A stretch of DNA of 64,000 nucleotides from Strongyloides papillosus (taxonomy: Eukaryota; Nematoda; Chromadorea; Rhabditida; Strongyloididae). The DNA lies in contig SRSI01000068.1 in assembly GCA_005656395.1 (NCBI GenBank), positions 372,001 through 436,000 on the forward strand, in the 5' to 3' direction. This document shows, piece after piece, positions 36,680-50,729 of the stretch (its first letter is position 1; every line of letters starts with the position of its first letter). A model generated the notes under the pieces. It worked only from the letters and a program-made list of their open reading frames with translations, did no database searches and was not told the DNA's origin. The position numbers and the translations under genes were made by a program.

Positions 36680-39600
36680 ATGCAGCAAATAGCTGACTCT
36701 CACGGAAGAATCACCACAATATTTGGTTCTTCTCCTGGTTCACATGTAACAACAACATCAAAAATTGTCATAAGAAAAACAATGCTAACTTCGAATTCTC
36801 AAGAGACAGCTTTTCCTTCAATTCAGATGAATCGAGCTGCAAAAGTAACTACATTTCCATCGAATAGTGAAACAGAAACAAAAGGTGAATTAGATAATAT
36901 TAAAACAATACAATCTACTCAAATTTCTAATAATTTCAATGATCCAACTATAGAAAACAGTTTAAATATTAAAGAGCAAAAAAATCAGGTTAGTGTTTTT
37001 TTAAAAATTAAAACAAATAATTTTCAAATAATATTGTTTTTTATTAGTAGACTTTTTTGTTTTTAAAAACTTTTCTTTTTTTGTTATTTAAATTAGTTAT
37101 TTTTTATTTATTTTTATTAAAAATTAATATGACCACTGCAAGCCCCTTTTGAATTACTATAAAGAAGGGAATAAATCAAGATGAATACTCATATTTCAAT
37201 TATATTTTATTTAACTCTCACAATAGGTTTTATTGGTCATAAGATTAAAATATAGTATAAAATTAATGAACCTTATCGAGAATTTATAGGAGAACGTATA
37301 ATAATTTGTTGTTAGTTATAATCTGTTTATTTAATGTTTACAACAATTTGTTAATCTCTATTTGTGGGTAAATAAATTATTCGGATTACAAATATATTGT
37401 ATTTTTAAAATTGGATTTTTTTAATTTAACCTCTATAATCTTTATTTATAAAAAAAACAAACCATTGTTAACTACTTACATCGGCGATTTTATTTTATTT
37501 GATTATATTGATACTATTTTGTAATGATACGTAATTGAGAATGGAAAAAACGAAGACCTTGCCATATACATTTGTTTTTTCAATATAAATCGATTTTGTT
37601 GTAATTTATTAATTATTTTCAATAAATTTTATGATATTTACTTTTATTAAAATATTGAAAATCAGAGAACGTATTCAACTTAGTCTCAATGTCTAGTGAC
37701 ATAGATACCATCTTTAATAAATAAATGTAATATTTTCTTGTTAAACAAATATTTTTATTAATATAACCTCTTTTCTAACTTATTTTCACGTATCTTCTAA
37801 ACTGTTCAATGGTATTTTTGTCTAAAAACATGTTTTAAATTTATTTTAGAATATACGTATTATATTCATAGCTTTTATTAAAAAATATTGTCAGTATCAA
37901 TTTATATCCTGCTGTAAATTAAATGCTTAATGCATTTTGAACGTATTCAGATTAGTGACTTTTAGTAATGATAATGGAATTTAGAGCGCTAGAAATGTCT
38001 TGTTGATACTTATTAGTTTGAAATTTTTTTTTGTATGGTGTCAAATTACCACTATATCTTCATTTGATCATGTATATTTAAGTATAGATTTATACAAATC
38101 AATTACTTGTTAAGTTTCTTTTATAACTTATTTAACAATAGATAGTTTTTACAATGAACTATAATTTTATACATTAAATACCCTCAATTGATGTTGTATT
38201 TTTTCCCATTCATATATTTAGATTTATTGCTATTAATTGTGTTTAAGTAATTTATTTTTAAATAACTCGCCATTTATATGAACTATTAGTTGTGTAATGC
38301 CATATTTTTCTGATGTACGAAGATCATTTTTATATAGTTGTAGTTTTGTATTACTGAAGTATTTGTAGAATGTCGTCTTTATGTTTTATTTTTTACAATT
38401 TACTTTTTTTTATAATTGGATATATTTTTACCCATACAATTTTGATATTATTGAAATATTTTTTAACACCAGTTTTAAATATATGCATTACTTTTAAATA
38501 TTGTATACATATCAACAATCTAATCTAATTATTTTTGTATCAACATCAATTAAAAACAACTCTATATAATGATCTAAAAGTTGCAATATCTTTTTTTTTA
38601 AATTTGTCTATGACAATCTTCTACTTTTTTTTACTTATTATGATATAACATAATTTGTATTCTATAACTGTAGTAGTGCATTTGTCATTGATAATATAAG
38701 AAGTTGTTGACTAGTATGAATTCATTCAAATTGTTTTATGACAATAAACGTTTATTAGTTTAAGTACTTTCTTAGACATATATTCTAATGAAGAAGTTAC
38801 AGTTACTTAACTTTTATAAGCCAAACTTTAACTTTAAAAATGCATTTAACTTATTATCAGTTCTATTTACATAAAAATATTAAACATATTGCATTTTATT
38901 TCCTCATTTGGTGAGTTTCTAAATATTAGATCTTTAATTTATTTACAAATATTGTATATAAATTTAAAAGTACTATGTTGTTTACACTTAAGTTAATATT
39001 TTGTACTACACTAAAAATTTTAATTAAACAAAAAATATCAAGTGCAAATATATGCACATGCTGTTTTTTCTTCTCTACAATCATTGTAATATTTCTAACA
39101 TAAAAGTAATGAATCATTTCCTGTCGTTTATTCTTTTAATCTTAGCTCCAGTAATCTGACTATTATTTGTGATAAATAAAGAGATTTGTCTTTTAGAAAT
39201 CAACATTATATTTATGCAATGACGCATTTAAAGACAAATGCTATAACCAGACGACATTTTACTTTTACTTTTCGATCCATTTATGACATTACTGATCTTC
39301 ATTTTCATTATTTTATCTCATTATCAATTATTGCATCTTGTGATTATATTATTCGGACGTGATTATCTTTTTATTCTTAGAATTTAATTTCTTTCAGTTT
39401 ATTCGACGAAAGCTACGCATATAAAAGATAAGGCACATATTTATAAATTTCCGGTGGCTTCACATATACATTATTTATTATTCTTATTAATTTTATTTAC
39501 TTAATTAATGGCTTAGAAGTAATGGAATCATACAATAAGGGAGCTGATTTATTCTTATCAAATTCATCGCAACGGGCACAATTGAAAAATTTACCACCAC

Positions 39601-42600
39601 AAAAACCTCCCCGTCAATACCGATACTCTTCTGTTCTTGAGGTAATAATTATGATATATTGAAATACAGATATATTTAAAAGAACACTTATTTATATTTG
39701 TCGATTATTCTAATCATTTTAAAAAAATATTGCTTAAATTCTTTTCTTCATTATGTATTAAGAGATTGTTTTTATTTAACAACTCGAGGTAGATTTGTTT
39801 TAGTTTTTGTTTTTTCCAATATTTTTAGCAAACAGGTTGTTGATAAAATTGTTAAACTCGATTTCGCTTTTTTAAATCTTGTTTGCCTGGAAACTACGAT
39901 TGTATATTTTATATTTGCGAGATAGCAATTAAATTTTTTTAAAATTTGTTATTAGATTTTAAAACATATTATAATTGGCCTAGTTTTTCTATCTATAATT
40001 TTCTATAACTTATTTTTGATTATTAATAAATATTTTATAGATCATTACTAAGTTAGATAGTAATTATCTTTATTAAAAGAATATTTAGATTTTCCATTAT
40101 TGCTCACTTTTATACTATGATATAATTATAATCATATCAAAATATAAAAGAGATATTATTTTTACTAGTACATTTATACAATATTTTTATTAGTTTTAAA
40201 ACTTTTAGATACATTGAAATTTTAATATTCAGTAGCAAAACTACTTATGTACTAACAAAAATAATAGTTATTATTTGTTTCAAGAAAAATGTGTTTTGTT
40301 TTGTATTCAATCATCTATTATACCAGTTTCTTGTCACTTGGTTTTAAGAACCAAAGTGTTATTGAAGTGAATAATTTGTTTTAAGAACCACAATAATTCT
40401 CAAAATGTTTATAATGAATTTATAAATTTGACTTTTAACATTTTTAGTTTATCATATTTTAAATCATATATATTTCTATTTTTTTAGTATCAAATTAAAT
40501 AATATGTTTATATAGGTGGTTTTATTGATTGTTGTTTTTAGAGAATCTCTAATAACATTATAATATCTTATTAGTTTTATAGGCGATTTTTTCTAACTTC
40601 TCTTTGAAGATAAGATATTATTACTATTATTAATAATTTTATTTTCCTTTGTTTTTTACTATCCCATTGGTTGTTGTCTTTAAAATTGTCGAATTACATC
40701 TCAATCAAGGTAGATAGGAAAAAAGGCACCTAGTCTATGTAGAACACTATCTGTCCTTCTTTTTATTTCTCTTTAGTGTATTGAACACATTTTTAGACAT
40801 TGGTCGGTTGTTGCAACGGCAGGTTATTTGCGTCCACTGTATTGTATTAGACCAAACAACGCTTTATATAGTGGAAAAACATTGTTGAACTTTCTCTAAT
40901 TGATGAGTTACAATATTATTTAGATTATTTTTAAGTGTCTCTATAACTGTACATATTCTTATTTAACGGGTAAAAGTCCCTCAAATAAAGATCAAAATTT
41001 AATGATACTATATAAAAAATAATATTTGACTTTGGTTTGTATTAATTAATAATAAAATTTTTGAAATTTATGAATAATTTATTATACACATTTTGCTAGA
41101 TTTTAAACAATATTTTGTTATGGTTTTGTATATTTTATATTTTTAATTGTTAAATCATATTATTTGTTATATTTTAATTAGTTATACACATCCATAAATA
41201 ATTGCAACATATCATCTCACACTCTACAAATTGTTATTATCATATCTCTTATATATACTTCTCCCACTTTAAAATTAATAAATGTGTTTGATACAATATA
41301 TATTACCTTGAGATTTTCTAATTTATACAAAATTTCATTTCAAAAATACTTTTATATATCAAGTCAAAAATTAGTAGTTTTATCAGATGTGTGAATCAGT
41401 TACATTTTTTCATATACCTACTCAACAATTTAGTATAATAATAGATATTATCTCAGTAAGTAAGCAGTCTATATATACTTTTATGTAGCAAATAATTTAA
41501 ACCTGTGTAGTTTTACTATAATTTCATATACACATAAAATTTTTAATTTAATGGAAATATATAATATGGACTTTTACTTTTTGTTATCAATTTTGTGTTT
41601 TTTTTATGATAAATCTTATTTTCAACTTTTAGGAAATCGCCTTATAATATACATGCACTTAATTAATTTCTTTCAATTTTACATTTATTAGACCATTTTT
41701 ACTTCAATTTCTATGTTATTGGACATAAATGTCCTAAATCAAAAAGTACTTAAAAGATAATTAAATTTGCTTTATACTAATTTGTTTTTATTTAGATGTC
41801 CTCACATCTACAAATGCATTCAGCATCTACAAGTACATTGCCAATTAGGATGGTACAACCACCAACATTATATCCTTCATCATATTCAACAACAATGTTG
41901 CCTAGTAATTCTAATTCAACTTCGCAATTTAATTTAAGAAATAATACAAATCAAAGTAACCGAAGTACCCCAATTTTGAGGACAACTCCAATTCTACAAA
42001 ATAAAATGGAAAAGAATTTTAGTAACGAATTAAAGTATGTTATCAAATCTTTTTTTCTAACCTTTATTTTTTTTTCTAGACAACAAGATTTATTAAATAA
42101 TTTAGAAACACAAAGACAAAAAATTATAACTAATGAGACAGAAATTGAACAAAGAAGGGCTCTTCTTAATGCATATAATAGGACAATAGTTTCTTCAAAA
42201 CAAATTTCTCCACTGGATAAATCTCGATATATTTCATCACAGCGATCAAAATTGCAGTCTGATATAGTAGAGGGTGAGCGTGATTTACATCGTATGATAT
42301 CAGCACACAAAAGCTTGATTAATGCTGAAGAGTTTAATAATCTCCAACGGCAAAAGCTTTCAGAGTTAAAGGAAGAAGCAGAGGTTTGTGGTCAAAATTT
42401 ACGAGAAGCTGTTGGAAAAGCTGATTACCTTAAACAAAGGGTAAGTTTATTTATATTTTAATACTTTTTATTACCATATCTACTTTTTTTTAGTTAGAAC
42501 AACTTCTCCAAAAAAGAGCATCTGCTGCATCCGCTGCTATAGCTCAACAACGAAAAATAAACGGTGTAAGCGATGTTACAAACTCTTTTGTTCATCAAAC

Positions 42601-44239
42601 ACCAACATTAAAATCTATTGTACCAAAAACTAGTAGTATTTTTTCAAACAAGCCTTTATATAATTCTAACGGTATGCAACGTCCACAAGCTTCAGTTGAA
42701 CCATTTAGTATAAAAAACAAATCACAAATTAATTCATCACATTTATCTTCACATGAAGCTGAACAGAATTCTATTAATAAAGATTTTACTGATTCTCCAT
42801 CCAAAGTAAAGGATATCCAGAAAATAAATGGTAAATGTTCTGGTTACGAATCAATTGCATCAGATACATCTTCTTTATCTGGTATTGAGGAACAAAATAA
42901 ACTTGCTGCTACATATAAAACCGATCAATTGATAGTTAGAAGTGATACTTTAAAAGCAGCTAAACGTAGGAGTTTGGTACAATCAGAAACTAATGGTGAA
43001 TCAGAAACTGAAAATATTTGGAGGTTGCTTGTTGAGGAGCAGAAAAAAGGCAAAGGCAAAACACATATCACTTTTTCAGATTTATTCTCCAATAGGGATA
43101 AAAATAAAAATGTACAAAATAATTCCAGATCTCCGAGTGAGGAAAGTAATATAAGTAATGAGAAAATTCCAATGACTGAAGAACAAATTCTAAAAGCTGA
43201 AAGTTCTGATGAAGCATTTGTGGAGGAATTTAATTCTATTGACAAGGAGATGAGTGAGGATGAAAATAATGAGGTGAAAAAATTGAATATTCATGGAATT
43301 ACAATTGCATCATCTGAAAGTTCATCCTGTGCATCAGATGATTCATTAGCACATATCAAAAGTGTTGACATATACGATTCAACCTCGGAACAATCTATAT
43401 CTCCACCAATTCAAGAGACTGAAGAGGAGTTAGAAGAGATTAATGCTTTTAAATCAATTAAAAGTATACTGAAAACGACACCTTCCACCACCAAAGGTCG
43501 GATACATTTTGATCCTTTGGTATTATTTTTAGATGCAGCACTTGAGGGACAATTAGAAACAGTAATTGAAAATGCAGATAAAGTAACTGATGTTTCACAA
43601 CCTAATGAAGAAGGAATAACAGCCCTTCACAATGCCATCTGTGCTGGGTATATTGAAGTAGTTGAATATCTTATAACAAAAAAAGCTAATGTAAATGCTC
43701 AGGATTCAGATGGGTGGACTCCTTTACATTGTGCTGCTTCATGTAATTCACTTCCAATTTCAAGGATTCTTATTGAAAATGGTGCTTGCTTATATTCTCA
43801 GACATTGTCAGATCTCGAAACTCCAGAACATAAGTTAGAAACAGAAGAAGACTTTTATAATGAGTGCCTTCTTTATTTTTCAATTGTTGGAAAATGTATG
43901 GGATTATTGAATGATTCTAATGTATATGCTTGTTATGATTATAATGCCAATAATGATGATGAACTTTCATTTAAGAAGAATGATATATTAAAAGTTTTAT
44001 GTAAACCTGAAGATGAGCAATTTTATTGGTTGTGTGAAAATAGACAAAGTGGCGAGAAAGGTTTAATTCCAAGAAACTTTGTTAGTTTGTATCCATCAAT
44101 TGCATTAAGAGAACAAATTGAATTCAAACCATTTAATTTACCTACATCTTTAGAAATGTGCGAGAAACTTCAAGAGAAATTTAATACAACAACAACTCAA
44201 AGGCCAAAAATATCTCCACCACTACCGCCAAAATTGTAA
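36680..44239 (+). CDS. ape-1: ASPP/iASPP-family protein with two alternative first exons
   Basis: Common exons are 41796-42034, 42080-42440 and 42494-44239. The distal first exon 36680-36988 (MQQIADSHGRITTIFGSSPG onward) and the proximal one 39522-39641 (MESYNKGADLFLSNSSQRAQ onward) both end in phase 0, and both fit the acceptor at 41795, giving 884 or 821 aa. They exclude each other, because entering the proximal exon by its acceptor meets AAG TAA. The middle is coiled-coil-like (NNLETQRQKI to AEEFNNLQRQKL). Near the C terminus come the conserved FDPLVLFLDAALEGQLE, ankyrin repeats (NEEGITALHNAICAGYIEVV; DSDGWTPLHCAASCNSLPIS) and an SH3 domain (YACYDYNANNDDELSFKKND). ASPP proteins bind p53 and PP1; C. 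elegans APE-1 inhibits CEP-1. Confidence 0.93.
39420..39524 (+). promoter_or_regulatory. Proximal ape-1 promoter with TATA box and GATA site
   Basis: TATAAAAG at 39420-39427 overlaps AGATAAG at 39426-39432, a WGATAR site. A splice acceptor (GGCTTAG, ending 39516) lies five bases before the proximal ATG at 39522. Spacing from TATA to ATG is about 100 bp. Together they support a separate promoter inside the first intron of the long form. Confidence 0.5.
39642..41795 (+). other. Large ape-1 intron shared by both isoforms
   Basis: 2.15 kb with a GTAATA donor and TTTTTATTTAG acceptor. Inside, GTTTTAAGAACCA occurs at 40341-40353 and again at 40378-40390, and the first copy sits in a hairpin (CACTTGGTT/AACCAAAGTG, 40335-40358). 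The stretch 40660-40880 is less AT-rich than its surroundings. No nested gene was seen. Confidence 0.5.
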
Positions 44240-44650
44240 ACAATAAATGTAATATAGTATTAATAAATACATTTAGAAATAATAAAAATGAAATATGAAT
44301 TGAAGTCTTATAAATTATGATATTAAAAATGAAATTTAAATGTATCTGTAGTTATTTATGTGGGCCAGTTGTGGACCGGGCAACTAAAACAATATTATCA
44401 AAATTAGTTGTAATCAAGAATAAATAGTATCAGGCTTTTGTAAATAGACACTTGCCATTTGTGCCTGCCAAATCCAATAAATTATAAAAGAGTTTTTTTT
44501 GCCTAGAATCAATTGATAAAAAAAACACGGTTAATTAAATTGCTTGTTAGTTTTATTTTATAATATTTTCGTGTATTTAGTTGATTATTCACTTAATTAA
44601 TAGTACTAAATAAAACGTTTATTTTTAGTAGTTAAAATCTATATATATAT
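44240..44650. other. Convergent 3' ends of ape-1 and the SLC25A51-like gene
   Basis: 410 bp between two stop codons. AATAAA at 44242-44247 and again at 44262-44267 are probable ape-1 polyadenylation signals. A small GC-rich islet (GGGCCAGTTGTGGACCGGGC, 44362-44381) holds only a 5-bp inverted repeat and is not interpreted. Confidence 0.45.
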
Positions 44651-45594
44651 TTATTCAAAGGCATTTCGTAACAATTCATAAATAGAATTTGTTAGTCCCC
44701 ATGAAAATAAACTTTTTAAGAAGTTTAGGTGAACACCTCTGTATATTTTTTTTAAACTTCTATCCCTCTCTACCCAAACTAATTTTAAAGTTTTTAGGCC
44801 ACTTAAATGTTCTATACCAACTACACTTTGCATTCTAGTTTTAACAACATTCATTGGGAAAAACAAGGTTGATATGGTAGCTCCTAGTAAACCTCCACTG
44901 ACGAAGTCAGCAAAAGTATTATAAAATGGATGATTTATCATGTTATTTTCAGATATTAAGTGATTTTTTAATGGCTTGCGTAATGTGAAAAATAAAGCGT
45001 TAGATAATCCATTCCTATAAATAATTACAGAAAGACCACGGTAGTATTCTTTTGGACCATATTTTCGGAGTTCTATAAATGCATCTTTTGTATTTTTAAA
45101 TTGTCGATGGTAGTGTGAATGTTGTAACAAAACCTGGACACGTTCCAAAGGGCATAAAACCGCTTCCGTTACACCAGCTAAAATAACAATGAAATGATAG
45201 TTCATTAAAGTTACCCAGAAAAGCTGCTGTTGCATGACATACAGATAATGTCTTATCAGAGTTACCAGTAATAATATCACATCCTAATAAATTTTTATAC
45301 GTATCATTTGTACCGAACATGAGACTCCTCGTTGATGTTCGCATTATCAATGGTGGTAGTAGACCGCGATAAAGCAAAAAAATCCCTTCATTTTTTAACT
45401 AAATTATAAACCATTACTCACTTCTGGAAAAAACAACCCAAACTCACTTGAGAAAAAGCATCTAAACTTCGAAATCCATGTAATGCCTGCCTGAAAACGA
45501 GTTTATTTGCAGGATATAAAATAATAGTTTCAATCAGTCCTGACCCACAACCGTAAAAAAAATCATTATTCTTTATAGTGCCTTTTTCAAACAT
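44651..45594 (-). CDS. SLC25A51: Mitochondrial NAD carrier (SLC25A51/52-like)
   Basis: Three exons (45594-45448, 45398-45215, 45177-44651; introns 49 and 37 nt) give 285 aa, against 297 in human SLC25A51. Three mitochondrial-carrier repeats are visible. Family-specific blocks are the repeat 2 start VTEAVLCPLERVQVLLQH and GPKEYYRGLSVIIYRNGLSN, with LRKPLKNHL following. Repeat 3 has FVSGGLLGATISTLFFPMNV followed by VKTRMQS, and the tail has YRGVHLNFLKSLFSWGLTNS. In mammals SLC25A51 imports NAD+ into the matrix. First-repeat residues are diverged (LYPANK in place of PxDxxK), as in the human protein (FPIQK). Orthology is well supported; transport of NAD is inferred from the family. Confidence 0.93.
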
Positions 45595-48500
45595 ATTTGA
45601 AGGTGTGTGATCAAATATTTGAAACTACGCACCATTATTTAAAGACTAAAAATTCACTAATATCATCTTAATTCCAATTTACTTTCGTTTTAAGATTATA
45701 CTCGAAAACACAATTTTTGAACAAAATAATTGAGTATCAACAGGTTTTTGTAATTCTCTTAAGAATAATATTGTTTAAATTTACTTCCAGCAAATGCTAT
45801 TTTTATCAAAAATAAGAAAAAATATTTTAATTAAATATTTTTGTACACTTTTTATTTGTTATAAATGATCGAAAACATTTTTTCGAAAGAATATGCGTAA
45901 TCGTTAAAGAATTTTTTTAAAATAAAATTTTTAAAATTCTCGATTAAGAAAATTTTTTAAATTTATGTACAAAAATTTATTGATTTTACAAATTACGATT
46001 ATTAATAGGAATTTTGTACAACCTTCATAATCAATAACCATCAAAGAATAAAATGAAAAATTACAATTTCTGATTGAAAAAATTTGATATTTGTATAGTT
46101 ATATTTTCATAAGAATTCAAAATTAAAAAATATGTCAACAGTTTGATTTTTTCTGTAACAATTGTATCAAATTGAAATCAAAACACTTTAATAGAAGTAT
46201 TTTTGTCGTCATTTAAAATTGGTTTTTGACTGATAATTAAGCAACTCTCTCTTCATATATCGTGTATTGTTAAATATTGAATTTTTCATTTGTTAGCTCA
46301 ATATTCGTCAAAAGTTATCTTTTAAAGTTTAATCATATTGTGTAAATAAACTTCAAACAGTAAAGAGAAATTTTTTTTACTCATTCACGCTTTATAATCT
46401 CTTAAAATTTTTATTTATATAATCTTTACACATAAATAAATATATTAATTTCAAATTGTTGGGTCAACGTGCGTTTAATTTGAGTTTATTTTATCTTTTG
46501 TAGTAATAAATTTAATCTACGTTTTTATTGTGATATTTTTTTAATTGAAAATTTGTTTGATGAAAGTTTATCAACAAATTATTATAACTTTTTATCTATT
46601 AGTATTACTAAAATACATAATTTTTACTCTGATAACTGTTGTGAAGTTATTGTATAGTCATAATTATAATATAATAAGTAAAAAATATTTTTCTTACCGT
46701 ACACTTAAGTTTTCGAGATGTAACAATAATCACTTTGTAAGATAATTATTATAATACATATAAATTTTAAAACACACATAGATAATTCTACTTTAAATAT
46801 TTTTTACTGGTTCACAAATCAAAATAAATAATTATAAAAAATACATATTTTTAGATAATGAATAAGCAAAAAATTTGATTTTTATTCAAGAGGACAAGAA
46901 AATAAGTATAAAATTAAATATCAAATGTTTATTCATACAGCTGATTTTGTTAATTTCATTTCATTTTGAATAATCATATATTCAATCAAAAAATTAAAAT
47001 AAAGTTAAAGAAATAAGTATTTATTATTTTTTCCTTTCTATTCAAGCATAACATTTTGGATTTACTAAATACAAATATAAACCCAAACTTTACCTCATAT
47101 CATTGATATATATATAATATTTAAATTTTTTTGTTATTCATTGTCTACTTATGTTTTTAAATTAATTACTTGTAAAAAAGATTTTTAATTTTAAATTTAA
47201 AAAATACATTTAAATGTAACATATAGAATTTCGATGATACTTTTTAATTATATCAATTTATAAAATTTACATTTTAGTTGTGATAACAAGTTTTAATATA
47301 ATAAACAAATATATTAACAAAACTGTAATTTTTAATAGTTATCAAAAGAAAATTAATAAATACTGTGAATTTATTTTAACCTTTGTTATCATGTTGTAAA
47401 AATATACACATACCAAGTCTAAAAGGATAAAAAATAGATTATTTTTAATAGTCGCATATTTGTCATTGTTAAAATTATTCTTTAAAAGACAGTAAATTAC
47501 ATTTTTTTTCAAAAAAGTAGAATTTTTTAATAATGTATATACTCGAAGTTGAGTCAATTGTATAATAGTATATATGTATAAGTACAAATTCAAAGATTGG
47601 TGATTTTAAAGTGATAATTATAGAATCTTTTAGTCTAATAGTACTTTTGTAGACAAAGATAATAACAGTGTTTTTTATCTATAATTTTTTAAGAGGAAGT
47701 TTGAATTTCTATTCTTATTATGAGTAATGTCTTTTATGACCTATTTATTAGATTGATTGCTTACAATCAAAACCATAATATTTTTACAACCTTTTTAACT
47801 ATTATCAAGACAATTTTAATATAAATAGGCAAACAGATAGATAACCTCTTTAATGTTGTCAATAAAATTTATATTAGAAAATTTATTAGTATTTTTTAGA
47901 TACTTTTTTATATTTCAAAGTACATGTTAACTTGTTAATGACGAAAATTAAAAAAAAAGCCTACAAACAATGTAATTAAGCTATAATTCTTAAGACATAT
48001 TTTAAATTAAAGTTTTCACTTTTCGCTTAATATTTTCGAAATATAAAGAAATGTGACTGATACTATAAAAATATTCTTCTACTATAATGAAATTTATTGA
48101 ATAGTTTATTTTTTAACAGTAAAATTCACTATTGTAATTTGTAGAATTATTATATCATTGGAAAATAATAGAATTATTAAACTCTTCAAAAATACTACAA
48201 TTGTAAAACATGTTTCTAAAATATAAAAATTAATAATAAGTAGGAACAACGGATTTATTTGTTTAACAATTTTTTTAATTGATGTAAATATTTATCTTAC
48301 TTTAAAATTAGCAAGAATAGCGTGTTGTGGTTGAAATTAGTGTTTTGATGTTAGTAAAGTAATTAAGATTTATCATGATCACTATGTTTGATGATTAGCA
48401 AAATATGTTTCTAAAATATAATCTTATAATCATTCTTATTTTGTTTATTTTTTAATGGCGTTATATTACATTGATGAAATAAAACTTAATACTCTTAGTC

Positions 48501-49088
48501 ACGAATGAATAAAAAGTTTATAGTATTTTGTGAATTTAAGTAAAATTCAGATAAAAAGAAATTATTTCCAAAAAATGTACAGCATTTTTCAATGTTTTTC
48601 AACCATTTACTATTACAATTACATATGCTATTCAATTTTTAAGACAAAAAATTGTCATAAGAATATTTGTATTTAAAAATGTCTGTTCGTAATTTTTGTA
48701 CTAGAAACGATTTGTTTTTACAAAGTAATTTCACTTAACATCGAAATCATATTCCATATCTATACTTATTTGGTGAGTAATAAATAATCATATAATTCTT
48801 TTATATATTACTAATTTCTTATTTAAATTCCATCATTATTTATGTATAAAATTATTTGACAAGTGATACAATTTCTTATAGTCATTTTGAAAGGATTCTA
48901 AATGAAGAATAAATAAATATTTTCTCCTCTTATCATAGAAATAATATGCTTTTCTGATTCTTAATTCTTTTTATCATATAAAGATTAATTTTGCTTTTTA
49001 TCACTAAATCATTATCTTTATGATTTTTTTTATTTAGGTTTTCAAAAGTACAAAAGATATCATTATTAGTCATATTTATAGAAGAAAA
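45595..49088. other. 3.5-kb AT-rich intergenic region
   Basis: No exon, RNA gene or clear repeat was seen. ORFs at 46545-46745 and 47342-47593 are Ile/Phe/Asn/Tyr-rich noise. A TTTTTTATTTAG acceptor ends at 49037, 52 bases before the next ATG. Confidence 0.5.
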
Positions 49089-49793
49089 ATGGTTAATATT
49101 CCTACAAGAGGCGAATTTACTAAATATGTAACAATTGAAACTATTCTAGCAGGATTAATTTTACTTTTTTTATCATGTGCAATTCTTACTGAAACTATTT
49201 ATGTTAGTTTTGATGCTGGATTTAGTTTTGGTTTTATGATAGTTTGGCATCAATTTCCCTCATCAATATTTTCTACAATATTTTCTGTTATTGTTTTTAT
49301 TTATAATGCTTTAATAATTTTAATTGAATCTTCAAGGAATGTTCCAGTGTGGAGAAGTGATCATAGACAGGTAAATTTAGAGTATTAATATTTTCTTAAT
49401 ATATTCTTTTTAAAGAAACTTATTGTACAAGGATGTTCTATGGTCCTGATATTTATAGTTGCTCTTATGAATTCTATTTTATCAACTCAACACAAGTTCT
49501 ATAATATGCTTTATAAAAGTAGACTTATTGCCATATCTATATTCTGTTGGTTAACTTTTGTCGTCCAAATATTACAACTTATAAAATACTTCCTTGAAAT
49601 GAAAAACTTCAATGTTAACTTCAAGTTAAGAAGTTCAAATGCACAACCAACAGGAAATGATAGAAACAATGTTTCTGGAGCAACAATTTCTTCACGTACA
49701 GAAACATCTCAACGTCAAGCGACATTTTCAAAATCAAATGATATTCAAGTTGAAATAGACCCTAACCTAGAAGTACAAGGACGTAATAATTAA
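49089..49793 (+). CDS. Four-transmembrane protein of unknown family
   Basis: Two exons (49089-49370, 49416-49793; 45-nt intron) give 219 aa. Four hydrophobic segments lie at about 17-40, 53-80, 103-121 and 128-153. The C-terminal 65 residues are polar, Asn/Ser/Thr/Gln-rich and probably cytosolic and disordered. Short N terminus, four helices and a long tail recall MARVEL or tetraspan proteins, but I see no diagnostic residues (no CCG as in tetraspanins). WRSDHRQ between helices 2 and 3 is the only charged loop. Function unknown. Confidence 0.7.
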
Positions 49794-50729
49794 ATTTTAT
49801 GAATATATCTTCTAATATTTCATATTAAACTCATTTTTAATCTTATCAATTGTATTTTAAGTAAACATTATATAAATAAATTGTTACTATAATGGGAACA
49901 ATATTTTTGGCTATTATCTTTTAAAAGTGTTTCTTATAAATACATTTTTTTTAATTTCATCTATTATCTTCATAGTTTGTTATTAATTGTAGGATAAATT
50001 TCTTACGATTGTACAATTTATCAATTCACAGAACTTTTGAAATAAGTTATTTATAAAACTTACTTATTACCCATAAAAATTGAATTTTTTAAAATACAAT
50101 CAAATTAATTAATTCCATTTGCAAAACGTTTCCACTATAAAACACCTACGTCTTGTTAAGGAAGGAACTTAAATTTTAGACTCTGTTCATAGACCATTTT
50201 ACCATAACCAGCGTAATATTTTATTAAATTTAAATATCAAGTTACACTTTTTTTTTATAAAATTAAATCATCTTTACTTGTGTTATCAAATATATTGTAA
50301 TTGAAACTTTATTATTTACTTTAAAAAATATATTATTAATATTTAACGCTTTCTAAAAATTATAAATCCTTTTAGTTGCTATATACACAATAGCAATATA
50401 ATATCTTAATTTAAATTTTTTTAAATTATACATTTTATGTCTGGTTAGTTATCAAAATAAAATTTTGTGTTATAGAGTATAATTTCTTCATGAATTATTA
50501 AATTTTTTATATCTTCTTTAGATTTATTAAAACTAATAAAAAAAGATTATTAATTTAAATAAATTTCTTATTGAGTATAAAATACACAAATTAAAGATTT
50601 CTTTTTCATGACAACTAAAAATCATTAGAAGTTTTTTTTACTAATAAAAACTAGAGTATTTGGATAACTTTTATTTTTCATTTTCTATTTCAATTATTAA
50701 TGATAGTTGTACAAATAATTATTTAGGTA
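49794..50729. other. Intergenic, AT-rich
   Basis: 936 bp with no exon seen. A TTATTTAG acceptor ends at 50726, three bases before the ATG of the receptor gene. Confidence 0.45.

Noticed and set aside
44362..44385. GC-rich islet with AGTTG/CAACT
   Set aside because: Only five pairs with an unstructured loop; too weak to call a terminator hairpin or RNA gene.
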